This document shows positions 34,834-45,711 of a DNA stretch of 64,000 bases, in pieces. Position 1 is the stretch's first letter; the number at the start of each line of letters is the position of its first letter. Under the pieces are notes generated by a model. The model saw nothing but the letters and a program-made list of their open reading frames with translations, made no database searches and was not told the origin of the DNA. The stretch spans positions 372,001 to 436,000 of the forward strand of contig QPFY01000002.1 of assembly GCA_003665825.1 (NCBI GenBank), read 5' to 3'. The position numbers and the translations under genes were made by a program. This DNA is from Microbotryum silenes-acaulis (taxonomy: Eukaryota > Basidiomycota > Microbotryomycetes > Microbotryales > Microbotryaceae).

Positions 34834-36650
34834 TCATGCACTGTGGCCCCCAGTAGCAGTCTTCCAAGCTCCTTTGATCAGCTCGACCACACCATCGACA
34901 CCTTGCCCTAGCTTGACACTCGTAAACAAGGTCGGTCCATGGTCACGCATCTTGTCGGCGTCCCTCTTCATCACTTCCAGCGAGGCCCCGACATACGGCG
35001 CGAGGTCGATCTGGGTTCGGCGAAAGTCAGGGTCAGTGAAAAGCTTGAATATGAGAATCATGGAACGTACCTTGTTGACGACGAGCAAGTCACTCTGTAG
35101 ACGACACAAAGTAATCGGTCTATCAGCCAAGAGCTTGAATGGCCGGGGCCTCGAGACCATCATTCACCTGAGAGATGCCTGGTCCCCCCTTCCGAGGGAT
35201 CTTGTCACCTCCCGAGACATCGATCTAAATACAAAGAACCGGAGGAGAGCGATGAGCCCGTGCATTTAGCGATCAAGCAGAAGTCATTCACGCACCACGT
35301 AGATAATCTGTCGCAAATGGTCGTCAAGGAAGAAGGCTCGGGATCAACTGAACCGCCAGGACGAAATCTTTACGCGTGACTCACGTAATCGGCGAGTTCG
35401 CGAGAGTAGTTGGCTGTGCAACGAAGTCAATGAAAATCAGTCAAAACATCAAGGATTTTAATATTGAAGCCTGCATGGAACTCACCTGCCAAGTTGTCAC
35501 CCCCAGACTCAACGAACTGGTCATCGTAGCAAAGATTTTCCAAACCGGGTTCAGGAGGGTGGAGCCATGCTGCAATCAGGTATAGGTCCGACTCACGAGC
35601 ATGTCACACCCATAGTCGGCTTGGAGCCCTTCGAGCGCACCAATGTTGGCACTGATGTCTTCACTGGGAAGAAGGACGTTCAACGAGCCGGCGGTCAGTA
35701 AAGTTGCCCATCCCTGACTCTGGGATCAGGGCAACGAGCCACAAGACTTACCGAATGGCGGCATGAGGGCAGCCACCTGCACCCACCCAAACACAGGACA
35801 ACTTGCGTCAGATCCAAACAAGCGCAAACTCGCACAGCTTCAGCGCGTGAGCCCGTCTGAATGCCCGTACGTACCCGTCTCGATGGCCCTGATCCTGCCC
35901 TTGTCTGCCAATGCTTCGTTTCGGATCAAAAACTCTTGATCCTCCTTAGTGAAGATGTCGTTCGTAACAACAGCTGTTGTACAGACGGAGAACAGGGGCG
36001 CGTCCACTCTCTGTCAGTCTCAGACCTTGGCGATATCAGATCCGCGGGTCGTGGCCCGACCCCCACATTGGAAGGCGGCACGATGTTGAAATCTCACCGA
36101 TGTTGTGCGTATCCCGGAAGATCCTGCACAGCGCCAACGTCAAAGCGGTCTTGCCTGACCCAACAGGGCTGTTTCGGGGATTGAAGAATGGCATGAGCTC
36201 TGTATCTTCCATCGGCGTCGTGGCCGGTGCCGCCGCCCAATAAACGAGACTCTCTGCGACGACGAAGCACTGACCCTCCAATGCCAATTGTGAACCCTCG
36301 TTCTTTCCAATCACGGCCACTGTAGTCGGGGAGATCCCTCTCGGCGAACTTGCCTTTTTTTTCCGGTTCCCACGATCAACTTCAGGTCAGTCTATCCGAT
36401 TCCTCTCGTCTACGACCCGAGGGAGCGCCTTCCTCGACCATCTCTGTTCGAAGCACTGACCCGGGTGTTCCATCACTTCATGTGTGTGACCGTGTTCTTG
36501 TGCTCCATGGTCGTGGGCGTGGTTGTGACCGTGATCGTGGTCGTGAGCATGGCCATGATCGTGCGAGTGAGAATGTCCGCTATCGCCGCTGTTCCCTGGC
36601 GGAGCTGAGCTGAGCACAGGGGCTTGGATGAAAGTGACGGGCTTGGACAT
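34834..36650 (-). CDS. ureG: Urease accessory GTPase UreG with His-rich N-terminus
   Basis: The ATG at 36650 begins [11 protein letters not shown]. Residues ~24-62 are strongly His-rich ([16 protein letters not shown] and more), a likely nickel-binding tail. Later exons give [15 protein letters not shown], the P-loop [37 protein letters not shown] with [10 protein letters not shown], and near the end [22 protein letters not shown] and [14 protein letters not shown]. These are the UreG family blocks for GTP-dependent Ni insertion into urease. In Cryptococcus the UreG orthologue Ure7 is reported to combine UreE-like metal storage in a similar His tail. One acceptor (after eight A bases, near 36359) is unusually purine-rich. 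Confidence 0.93.
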
Positions 36651-38922
36651 GGGAGGTGATGTTCAGCGGGATCTTATCGCGATATGTAAATGCGAGGATC
36701 AAAAGGGTCAAAATCGACCCGACGCTTCCCCTTGCGCTCTACTTTTAGCTCACTTCTCACCGGTCTTTGAGCTCGGACCTCTTTCACCACCGTGTCGGTT
36801 CGGATGTAAGATTCTATGACCAGTGCATTGGCATCGATTGCATTAACGAGGGCACGGCGTACAGAGCGAGAAAGCGCAGAGAAGATGCTAGGTGATGCCA
36901 GGTGAAGCTCTAGTTGTAACGACTGAGTAACAGAAGATCTAGTTGGTCAAACTGAAAGTGATGGAGTGGTTGGAGCGGCGACAGTTCGTGCGACATGGTG
37001 GTGTATGCGAAAAATGCATGTGATCAGAGCGATGAAAGAGGAAATGCAAGAGTGAAATGGATCAGACCGCGCGAGTGGTGCAGTAGAGAGGCTTGAGCCG
37101 CGCTTCTTGATCGAAGAACCGCGTGTGCAGCGCAAAGGTGAGGGAGAACTTCAGCCGGGAGTGGGTTTGAGGAAATATCGGAAGGGGATAGCTTAGGGCT
37201 CACTAATGCGGCAGCGACCGGCGGAAGAAACGGGCTTGCCGACACCGTTGTACGAAGCAGGACAGCGACGGCCCGCCTGGAGAGGAGTGAGCAAAACAGG
37301 GGTGGGGCAGTGAGCAAGAAACCATCAAGAATGCGCTGTCAAAATACCCAGGGGAAGAGAGGGTGGCAAGAGGTGGCAAGGGAGGCGCGCAATAAGATCG
37401 TGTTTGGTTCAGATGATGTCGAGAACATCGAGAGAGGGCTGCGGAGGAGAGCAGCAAGCGATGGGGTCCGTGACCGACTGACTGCCGCGACCCTTGGACG
37501 AGCGAAAGCCCTTCCTAGCCTGGGTGACGCCGACGCATCCTTCTGGACCCCGCTGTGCACTGCGTAGCTACTTTTACTTGAGCTCAGAGGAAAACCCAGG
37601 GTCCCTCCAAGTGATCTGCCGTACTCCCAGCACGCACATGCTGGTGATCAATGCCACGCGCTTGGTCACTACAAGCTTGGCGATCCGAGAGAATCAAAGT
37701 TTGCTTAGGAGAGCCCATGACCTATACCAATTGGCAGCGACACGAGCAAGGCACGAGCACGGATTGATGCACTCCAACTGGGGGATAGCACATCCCGGTA
37801 TCCAGTCAGAGCTTGCTAAAATATAGCGTGCTGAGGAACCGCGGGCTCTGAGGGAGTTCAGCCGGGGGCAACGTGCCGCAATGGACAGGGGCTCGAGCGA
37901 AAACAATTCCCTGAAACGATGGTCAATGCGCAGCCCTAGAACAGAGAGGTGCCAAAGTGCCTTTCGACATTTGCTCCCCTCCTGTATGTGATTGTTGGCA
38001 GACATGGGGCTTGCGACGCCGAAGCGTCCTCGCTGTACTAGTTTGCATTCCAACCCTCGGATCAACGATGGGAGCGGCGCTACCGATACCTGGATCAGTA
38101 ATAGCTTCCTTTCAGTAGGTAGTGAGACCGACCGGACCAGAAGCGAGCTTTCTCCCTACACCGATGACATATAGCATCGATGCTTCGAGGATTCCGACGG
38201 CAGGCGTTTAAACTTTGAACTCTATTTCCTGAAGGTGGCCCGATCACGTGAGGTGCAGCTCCTGGTGACGACTCGAGATTGTTGGGGGCCAATGCAGAGG
38301 TGACTATGGTTGACCGACAATTATGTGGATTGTCCATGTTGCTTCGTTGCCCCCCCCTTTCGTGCCTGCCACTGAGACATTTCGTTGATGAGGTGTATCA
38401 GCCGATATCCGATGCCAAGGCCTCTTCCGCGCCCGTGTGGTGCCCCAAGATCGCCCGGCCCACAGCGAGCTCTCCGCACGGCCTCGCGCTAAAAGTACTT
38501 AAAAGTGCCTGGTGGACCGACGGCGCGCGCCTCGATCTCGTACGACTGTTTCCCGCGAATACCGCGCTTTTCATTTACAGTGCGCGATCGAGCTCGATGC
38601 ATCGCTGGAATGACATCAGCTGTAGCCCAGTCACTTGGGCCGAACCTTGCGTTGAAGGGACCAGAATTAATAAGGCGATTGGGCCAGAAAGCGATTGCCA
38701 TGTCTGAAACCGACCGGTCTCGTACGATCGGACCCTTTCTCACTGGGGTCGGTTCATGCGCTCGTACCAGCCGGCAATTCAGCAGGTGGCCCCACTTGTA
38801 CAAATTTCGGTCTGCCAAGGACCTTGATCCCCCTTCATTTGCCTGCTCCTGCTCCTCCTCCCTCTCTCTCTTCTCCCACACACGTTCCACAGTACATTAT
38901 CGCACCTGTCCAATCACTCACT
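36651..38922. other. Intergenic region with one weak Cys-containing exon candidate
   Basis: No conserved gene is visible. On the minus strand 37204..37276 reads AGRRCPASYNGVGK then PVSSAGRC between a good acceptor (CTCTCCAG) and a GTGAGC donor. A second protein-like stretch near 37090-37145 contains FALHTRFFDQEARLK. I could not assemble a start or a full frame. The remainder shows only short frames. Confidence 0.35.
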
Positions 38923-40289
38923 ATGCGTACCTCCTTCCTTACGACCCTCGCCGTTGCCGGCTTCGCGATCGCCGCCCCTCTCGGCAAGCGCAACAACGAT
39001 GGCAAATCCACCGACATTGACCCCGTCATCCTCAACTGTGAGTTTACATCCTAGAAACAAGCATTAATGGTGCTTCAAGAAGACGGTGGCTCATTGCGCA
39101 TATGCTTCCGATGACAGATGCTCTTACTCTGTACGTTCCGATCGAGCTCTGCAGAGAGATGAGCCCAGGAATGGAACCCGTCCATGCGGCCTATTACGTT
39201 TTCGCAACAAATCGAACCCATTCTGGGAAGGCAGCGGATTGGAATGCCTCGGCGGAATACCTGTGCAAAGAAAGAAACTGACCCACGTGGGAATTTCTTC
39301 TCCTCAGTGAGCATCTCGAAGCCGCTTTTTACAAGCAGGGTCTCCAAAAGTACGCGTTCCCTGCCGTCGTTGTCGGCACCAGAAAGTGCCCCCCCCCCCC
39401 CCCCCCCCCCCCTCCTGTCTCGACAGGCTTCCCCGCGCCTTTGCTGATCGCGCCTTCCTCGCTCACGTCTCTTTGCACAGGTATTCCGCCGAGGCATTCC
39501 AATCCGCTGCCTTCCCAGAATGGGTTCGATACCGCCTGTCCGAGATCGCCTCGCACGAGGCAACCCACGTCTCGTTCTTGACCGATGCCCTCAAAGCCGC
39601 CGGCGCGCAAGCGACCGCCGCCTGCGAGTACTCGTTCCCGGACAACTCGCCCGAGACCTTCATCGCTGTAGCGCAGATCCTCGAAGGGGTCGGAGTCAGT
39701 GCCTACATCGGTGCGGCGAACAAGATCACCAACCCGGCTTACTTGCAGTACGCGGCTCAAGTACTTGCTGTTGAGGCTCGCCACTCGGCTTGGATCCGTG
39801 GTGCTGCGCAACAACTCGATTCGTTCCCCAGTCCGTTTGACTTGGCGCTCGGCTTGAACCAAGTCTACTCGCTCGCAGCGGGCTTCATCAAGTCGTGCCC
39901 TTCGAGTAACCCGACTCTCCCCGTCAAGGCGTTCCCCGTGTTGACTGCTGGTGCCCTTGAGTCGGGCAACAAGGTCAAGCTCACGTACGCCAACGCCCAA
40001 TCCGGCGCTTTCGCCACTTTCATCACTGCCCTCGGCGCCGAGTCGGTCGCTCTTCCCTCCGATGGCGTTGTAACCGTCCCTTCGGGTTTGTACGGCCAGA
40101 ACTACGTCGTCATTACCAAGACGAACGGCACCGCTACGGACGACAATACCCTGGCCGGTCCCGCCATCGTCGAGGTGAGTCTTTCCTCCCTAACGGCGAC
40201 CCTTTTTGATCGCTCCAGCATGGCCATGATATTGATACCAGGCATCCCACTGTAAAACATAGGTCCCTCTTCAAGCCACCCTTTTCTAA
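38923..40289 (+). CDS. Secreted ferritin-like domain protein (second paralogue)
   Basis: The exons are 38923..39037, 39118..39130 (13 nt), 39308..39349, 39481..40174 and a short last exon (about 40263..40289), giving about 296 residues. A signal peptide (MRTSFLTTLAVAGFAIAAP) is followed by a ferritin_2 fold: YALTLEHLEAAFYKQGLQK, then YSAEAF, IASHEATHVSFL and, later, VEARHSAWIRG, which supply the Glu and His carboxylates. The second half is a beta-rich domain ending DNTLAGPAIVE. The last splice is uncertain; unspliced readthrough would stop at 40255. The intron at 39350..39480 carries a 24-C run. The protein is a distant paralogue of the Rds1-like protein at 23.4-25.3 kb. Its role is unknown. 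Confidence 0.85.
39389..39412 (+). repeat. Poly-C run inside an intron
   Basis: About 24 consecutive C bases lie inside intron 3 of the ferritin-like gene. The run forms part of a long pyrimidine tract upstream of the acceptor. The exact length may be an assembly estimate. Confidence 0.9.
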
Positions 40290-40605
40290 GCTCGATCTGG
40301 ATCTTCATACGGACACTTTTTTTGACCCCAACGATCGGTCTAATTCCGCCTGCACATAGTCTGTTTTAATTTTCGCCTTTCACCACGTCCACGTGTAAGA
40401 ATTTCAAAACGAAAGTCACTGCAAGATACTCAACTCTTTGCACGGACCAGCTTACACGACTGGATTGAAAGATGTGAAGTTTCCGATTTCCGATTCCGAA
40501 GGTTACTGCAAGTTGTCTCGAGGTCCTACTGGCGCATGCCAAATTGTCATCACGCGTGTACCACCTCCAAGAGAGCACGCTTTCACTACAAGTTCGGTTT
40601 CAGTT

Positions 40606-41805
40606 TTAGCCTTCGGACGCAAGTACCATCCTCCCTCGTTTTGTTGGTGCTTGCTCTTCGCCCATAGTCGAGAGGGTAGGCGCCGATGCCGACGCCGATT
40701 TGAGTAGCCCTCGTAAGGAGAGATCGTACACAACTGCTCGGAACGAAGAAGCTAATAAGTAAACGGCTTCTTTTACGAGAATACTCTCGCGTAAAGTATG
40801 CAACTGACCCTCTTCGAGCTTCTTGAGATCGTACTTGATCGAATCGAAGCGTTTGCGCAAACTGTCGTTCTTGAGGTTCAACAGTCCGAAGGCAGTCGAG
40901 AGCTCTTTAGCAAACCTGGGCAGCATAGAAGGTCGTGCAGATAAGACGCAGGTGGGAATGAGTGAGCCGAAGCATACATCCGGGTCACAGATTGTGATCG
41001 AAATTACTGGGAGAATTGAACGGGGGATTCGTAATCGCCGAGCGTAACTCGATTTACGGCCAGTCGAGACTGCGGAGGATGCATGGGAATGATACTGTCA
41101 GTAAATAATTTCTTGCTGAAAGGTATGTGACTTGCAAACCTACCAGTTCGTTGAGCAGCGAGATGAGCGAATGCAGGTATTCCTCGGTCGGGAGGAAGAA
41201 ATGATCCTTCCATTCGGGTTGGACTGGAAGGAGCAAGACCGAGCACGAAGCGAGTACAACCAGAACCAGTACCATGGTCAGTACAAGGTCGTGCAATAGT
41301 TGCCACCAACGAAGCTGATCATAACCTACTGCCAAGACTACTCTCGACGTCATTCTTGGACGGTACGTCGCCTTGAAGCAAGAAGCGAGCGAACACGACC
41401 AGAAAACTGGCGACTTGGAGCGCACGGGAGAACTGGTCGTTGTAGCGGTAGAATTGGTCGGTCGGGATGAGCGATGCCAGTTTTGCGATCGAGGATTGCA
41501 GCGGTGCACTCAGACTGGCAGCCGAGGTGAGCAGCTCCGTGACTGCCAAGGAGCAAAGGGGCCAAGGAATGGAGAGAACGGGTCAGTGACGACAGTTCAA
41601 GTGTATGACACTTTATATCATCAGCACCCTCCGACTGACCCTGTTGCTTGGTGACGGAATGCACGCGGTTCAACACGGCCTGGATCGCTCGTTCCTCCCT
41701 CTCGACGTCCCTAACCGCATCCCGGATCTTCTCCCTCAGGTCCGCATCCTGTTGCAACGAGTCATGCAAGTACGCGAAATCGACAGGCGGCGGTGGGATC
41801 GACAT
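40606..41805 (-). CDS. TSN: Translin
   Basis: The start is at 41805 (MSIPPPPVDFAYLHDSLQQ). Exons give EEERAIQ-type helices (DVEREERAIQAVLNRVHS), DQFYRYNDQFSRALQVASFL, EWKDHFFLPTEEYLHSLISL with LLNEL, AVNRVTLGDYESPVQFSQ, FAKELSTAFGLLNLKNDSLR, RFDSIKYDLKKLEE and, after a last intron, VVYDLSLRGL. These are the translin helical blocks in order. Translin forms octameric nucleic-acid-binding rings with TRAX in RNA turnover. The gene ends at 40606. It lies 186 bp downstream of the Rim20-like gene on the same strand. Confidence 0.93.
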
Positions 41806-41990
41806 GCTGTGAATCGCAGGCTTGTGCACGTGAAGGTGCGAAGGAGAGCCCGAGCTGAAGCGCGTCGATGCGAGAGGTGGAACCCCACATCGATCATTTT
41901 GCGAATGTCAGAACGGAGGCATCACGAGACACAGGAAAATCCGAATCCAAGTTACAACACACAAAACTAGAATGAAACCGTCCATTCCAT

Positions 41991-43440
41991 CTACCCAAAC
42001 CGAATACCCATCGAAGGATCCCAGGCTTTACCATGCAGCTCAGCAACACCAGCCGCCGGGGCAGGACTCGACGGGGTTGCCTTGGGCACTGTCTTCTTCC
42101 GCGGACTGATCCTCCTCCTCGGCTCCTCGACCGGCTCATCTTTGGTTTCGCTCTGCATCGAGAGATTCTCCATGTGCGCTCTGAGCTCCTGTTCGATGTG
42201 TCTGGCTTCGTCCGATCGGATTTGAGTGAACTGGAGGGCCCAATCGAAGAAAGGCCATGATCAGCTGCTGAGCTCTCACGAGAAGCCCAAGGGTCGTCTT
42301 ACCTCCTTGACCGAATCCCGAAGCTCCGTCAACAGTCTAGCCAAGTCGGTATAAAACCCAAGTCCTTCTTGAAGGTTCGTCAGGATCTCGCGGTATTTGT
42401 GATACGCTCCATCAAGGTCCTCGAGTGCTTGGGTCCTTCTCGCCAAGGCCGGATCGGTGCGATGCGAATCAACGAATGATGCATGAACGATCTACATCAT
42501 AGAACCAACGAGGACTTAATCTTTGGCGCAAGACCCTAGAATTTCTCCGGCGACTCACCTTGACATCCCCCACCAAATCCTCCGTCCTCGCTCCATTCTG
42601 CTCCATCGCCTGCTTCAACCCATCAAATTTGGCCAACTCGTTCTCGAAGACCCCTTCAAACATGCTCATTGACAAGCTAGCATCCTTCTTGAGAAAGTCG
42701 TTTGCGGCTCTTTCGATTTTGCTCCGTACGGAAGTGTCGGCGTCTACGAATCGTCGCGAATCGTCGATGATGGATTGACGAGCTGAGCGCAGTTCGTGGA
42801 GATCGTCGATCAAAGACCGTAGTCGCCGGATCGTGGTCGATTGCGTCGACTTGATGCCAGAAGTCAGCGAGGCGCCAACTTGAGGGACGAACTCGTCAAG
42901 CTGAGCCTAGTGTCCAGGAGCCACGTGCAGTATTAGATCAGCAGTGGTTCATTCGGTTGAGTTTACCAGGTCTCTAGCTTGCCTACCTCGTCACCGCACA
43001 AGAGCTCCAGTTTGGTCTCCCATTCTCCAAATTTGCTACGAACCAGCTGATCACTCTGGCCCGCAGCAGCCATGACGCCTCCGAGGTTGTCAGCCCGAGT
43101 CTTGAGCGCCACCTGAGCCTCTCCCGAGCCGACTCGGTGCGCCGCACCAGCGCCGTACTGAGCTTGAAGTTGCGCGTCCTCCAACGACTCTTGTGAGAGA
43201 AGGGCGATAGCCTCGTTCAGGAGCTTCTGGTCGACCCTGGCCACTCTCCGCACGTCTTGCATCAACGACCTTAGCTTCTCCGTCCCTCCCTCGGTCTTGA
43301 CCTCGCGGGACTGATCCAGGACCGAAGCTGGCAATGCCGTCGGTTGCAAGACGGCATCGATCGCCGCCGGCAGGTTGAGTTCTTGCAAAGTCCTGTACAA
43401 GAGTGTCGGCAGATCGCAAAAATCGGATTTGAGCGCTTCC

Positions 43441-43499
<59 letters not shown>

Positions 43500-45443
43500 G
43501 TCGAAATGGAACGTACCGAGTGCTCAAAGCGTCCAAAGCTCCCTTCTTCTCCAACACCTCGTCCTTAATATAGGTCTCCCTTCGATCCTCATAGACCTTG
43601 ACCGCCGCATGGACCTGCCAAGGCACGAGACCTTCGAACAACGGCTTGCCCAACCTCCCGATTTGCAAATGATCGAACGGCGAGACAATTTCTGCAGCCG
43701 TCGTGGCTCTAGCCATGGCGGCGGGTGTGATGGGGGGAAGGGAAGATAGAGGTGTTGGCGTGGAGAGGTAGATCAGGTCGTTGTCTTTGGTCGCTCGAGC
43801 CAAGTTATCGGTGAGAACGGTTTGTAGGGACTGGTGAGTGAATTCGTTGTCAGCTGCGACCCAAAGACTGCTCGGGTCAGGTGTTCCGATCACTCACTTT
43901 GAGATCTCGGACTACCGGGTCAGCCACGCCCCGCTTCGACACCGTCAATGCCTTCTTTACGGCAGCGTCTGCCACCTCGAGTCGCCCAATTTCGTCGCCG
44001 TATCTGTTCGGGAAGCAAGAAGGAGCATGGTTGAGTCAGGGGCGATGGGTCGAGGGCTCTTTCTCATCGCCACCTACAGACCTGTTGGCTCCCAGATCGT
44101 CAATACTCTTCCGGTACTGTGCTACAGCATTGAAGTGACCGGCCTTGATGGACATATAGCTCAAGAGCGACTGGAAGAGCAAATGTTTAGGGAGCATCAG
44201 ACCATGACCACGGCGGTCCATTTTCTCGGAGATACGCGATCTCGACTCACATCAGGGAAAGCCCATGTCCCCGTCCACTGCGTCTCCTTGAGCTTCGTCT
44301 TGGCTGCGTTCGCCGATGCTAGAGCCGTAGAGTAGTGCAGAGAGACCTGGACAGCCAATTTTGAGATGGTTCCGTTTTTGAGTCGACCTGCGCGATATTG
44401 ACCATTTCTTCAGCGGACCGCACGGCAACTCAAGCACGACACGAGAGCGTTTTTTTTTTACCAAGGACTCCATTCTGCCAAAACACTTCTTGGGCTTGAG
44501 CGATACAGAGATCCCGAAGGGCCTCGATCGACTCGGGTGTAAAGTCCGGCGACATGGGGTCTTGCTCTGGGTCATCCTCGTCGGCGAGAAGGGGGAGAAG
44601 AGTGAGAAGGTGAGAAAGCACACCGGCCGCATTCTGTGGAAATGGTACACAGGGCCAGTCTCAGTCTCAGCTCAGCAAATTGTGGCGGCGAGACCCATAG
44701 TCGGTCGTCGTACCTGAAATCCGGCAATACTGCTCTTCATCGCCGCTTCATCGATTCGCTTGGTCGCGGTCGCGAGGATGGAGTGAATCGCGGCGATGTT
44801 GTACAGGACTGCGACCCGCTCAAAGTGCAAGCTCGCGATGGGAACTGATGCCGCCGAGTCGAAAGCTCCTACGACGGGGGCCGAAGTCGATGACGCAAAT
44901 AATGGGTACCAGTGGAACTCGATGAGCTGCCGAGATGATAGTCACAGATTGGTTCAGCTCGGCGGCTGGGCGAGACAAGTTGAGCACAGCGCAAGGGATC
45001 ATGGCCTGACCCTGATGGGTAGTTTGGTAATAATGAATGAGAGTTGAGCATAATAGCTGTAGGGGATGGGGAAAGCGGCCGTCAGTCCGACTGGCTGCAC
45101 TCCAAACAAACCGACGACGTCATCGGAGCGCGAAGAGAACGACGCACGCCGAGAGCTGTACGATCGTGTCGGCATCTACACTGGCACTGTCGAGCTTGTT
45201 GACCATCCTGGCCCGTTGTTGCGACCATATTCGTGCGTCGGCCTCGATTGCGTCCGGGTGGGTTGTGTCGGACGTCGACGCGATGTGCTCGACCACACTC
45301 GACGCCAGGCTCGGCAGCTACAAGTGGGACAGCTGGGTCCGTCAGCTCATGCGGCTCGGTCACATCTCACACAGAGCCTCGAGTCAACTCGCCCCTTCGG
45401 TCCTCTTGAGTGGCAATGCAACGAGATTGTTGGCGCTCGCCAT
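41991..45443 (-). CDS. RIM20: BRO1-domain ALIX-family protein, probably Rim20/PalA
   Basis: The start is at 45443 (MASANNLVALPLKRTEG). BRO1-domain blocks include ARIWSQQRARMVNKLDSAS, YYAQLSFIITKLPI, LIEFHWYPLFASS, SLHFERVAVLYNIAAIHSIL and SPFDHLQIGRLGKPLFEGL. The V-shaped domain follows, with TLQELNLPAAIDAVL, ASVLDQSREVKTEGGTEKL and QYGAGAAHRV, then a C-terminal tail ending AWDPSMGIRFG. ALIX-family proteins bind Snf7/ESCRT-III. The IPLK-type start and the lack of a long Pro-rich tail favour Rim20/PalA (alkaline pH signalling) over Bro1/Vps31. The family is secure and the orthologue is inferred. An intron contains a 54-bp (AG)n tract. Confidence 0.88.
43443..43496 (+). repeat. (AG)n microsatellite
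   Basis: Twenty-seven AG units lie within an intron of the Rim20-like gene. On the coding strand they form a CT tract between the GTACGT donor and the TTGTACAG acceptor. Confidence 0.95.
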
Positions 45444-45711
45444 CACGACGCGGGAAGCTGGCCGAGAATGGGGAAACTGAGCTGAGCGAAAGCGCGAAAA
45501 GAGGGGCCGTCGCACGCCGCTCATTGCCAGTCAAATCACGTGACCCAGCGTGCAAGAATGGCCATGGACAGTATTGTGCATTGCGACTACCAAGTGTCTA
45601 AGCAATGTCCACAGAAATAATGGGCGGATAAAAACAAATCGACTAAGACGTAAAAGCGAAAAACAAAGTTGGGGGGTCTACTCAACCATTACAAAGAAGC
45701 ATCTGTCGAGA

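Noticed and set aside
38505..39020. 171-codon plus-strand frame upstream of the ferritin-like gene
   Set aside because: It overlaps the true start and signal peptide of that gene in another frame and has no domain features.
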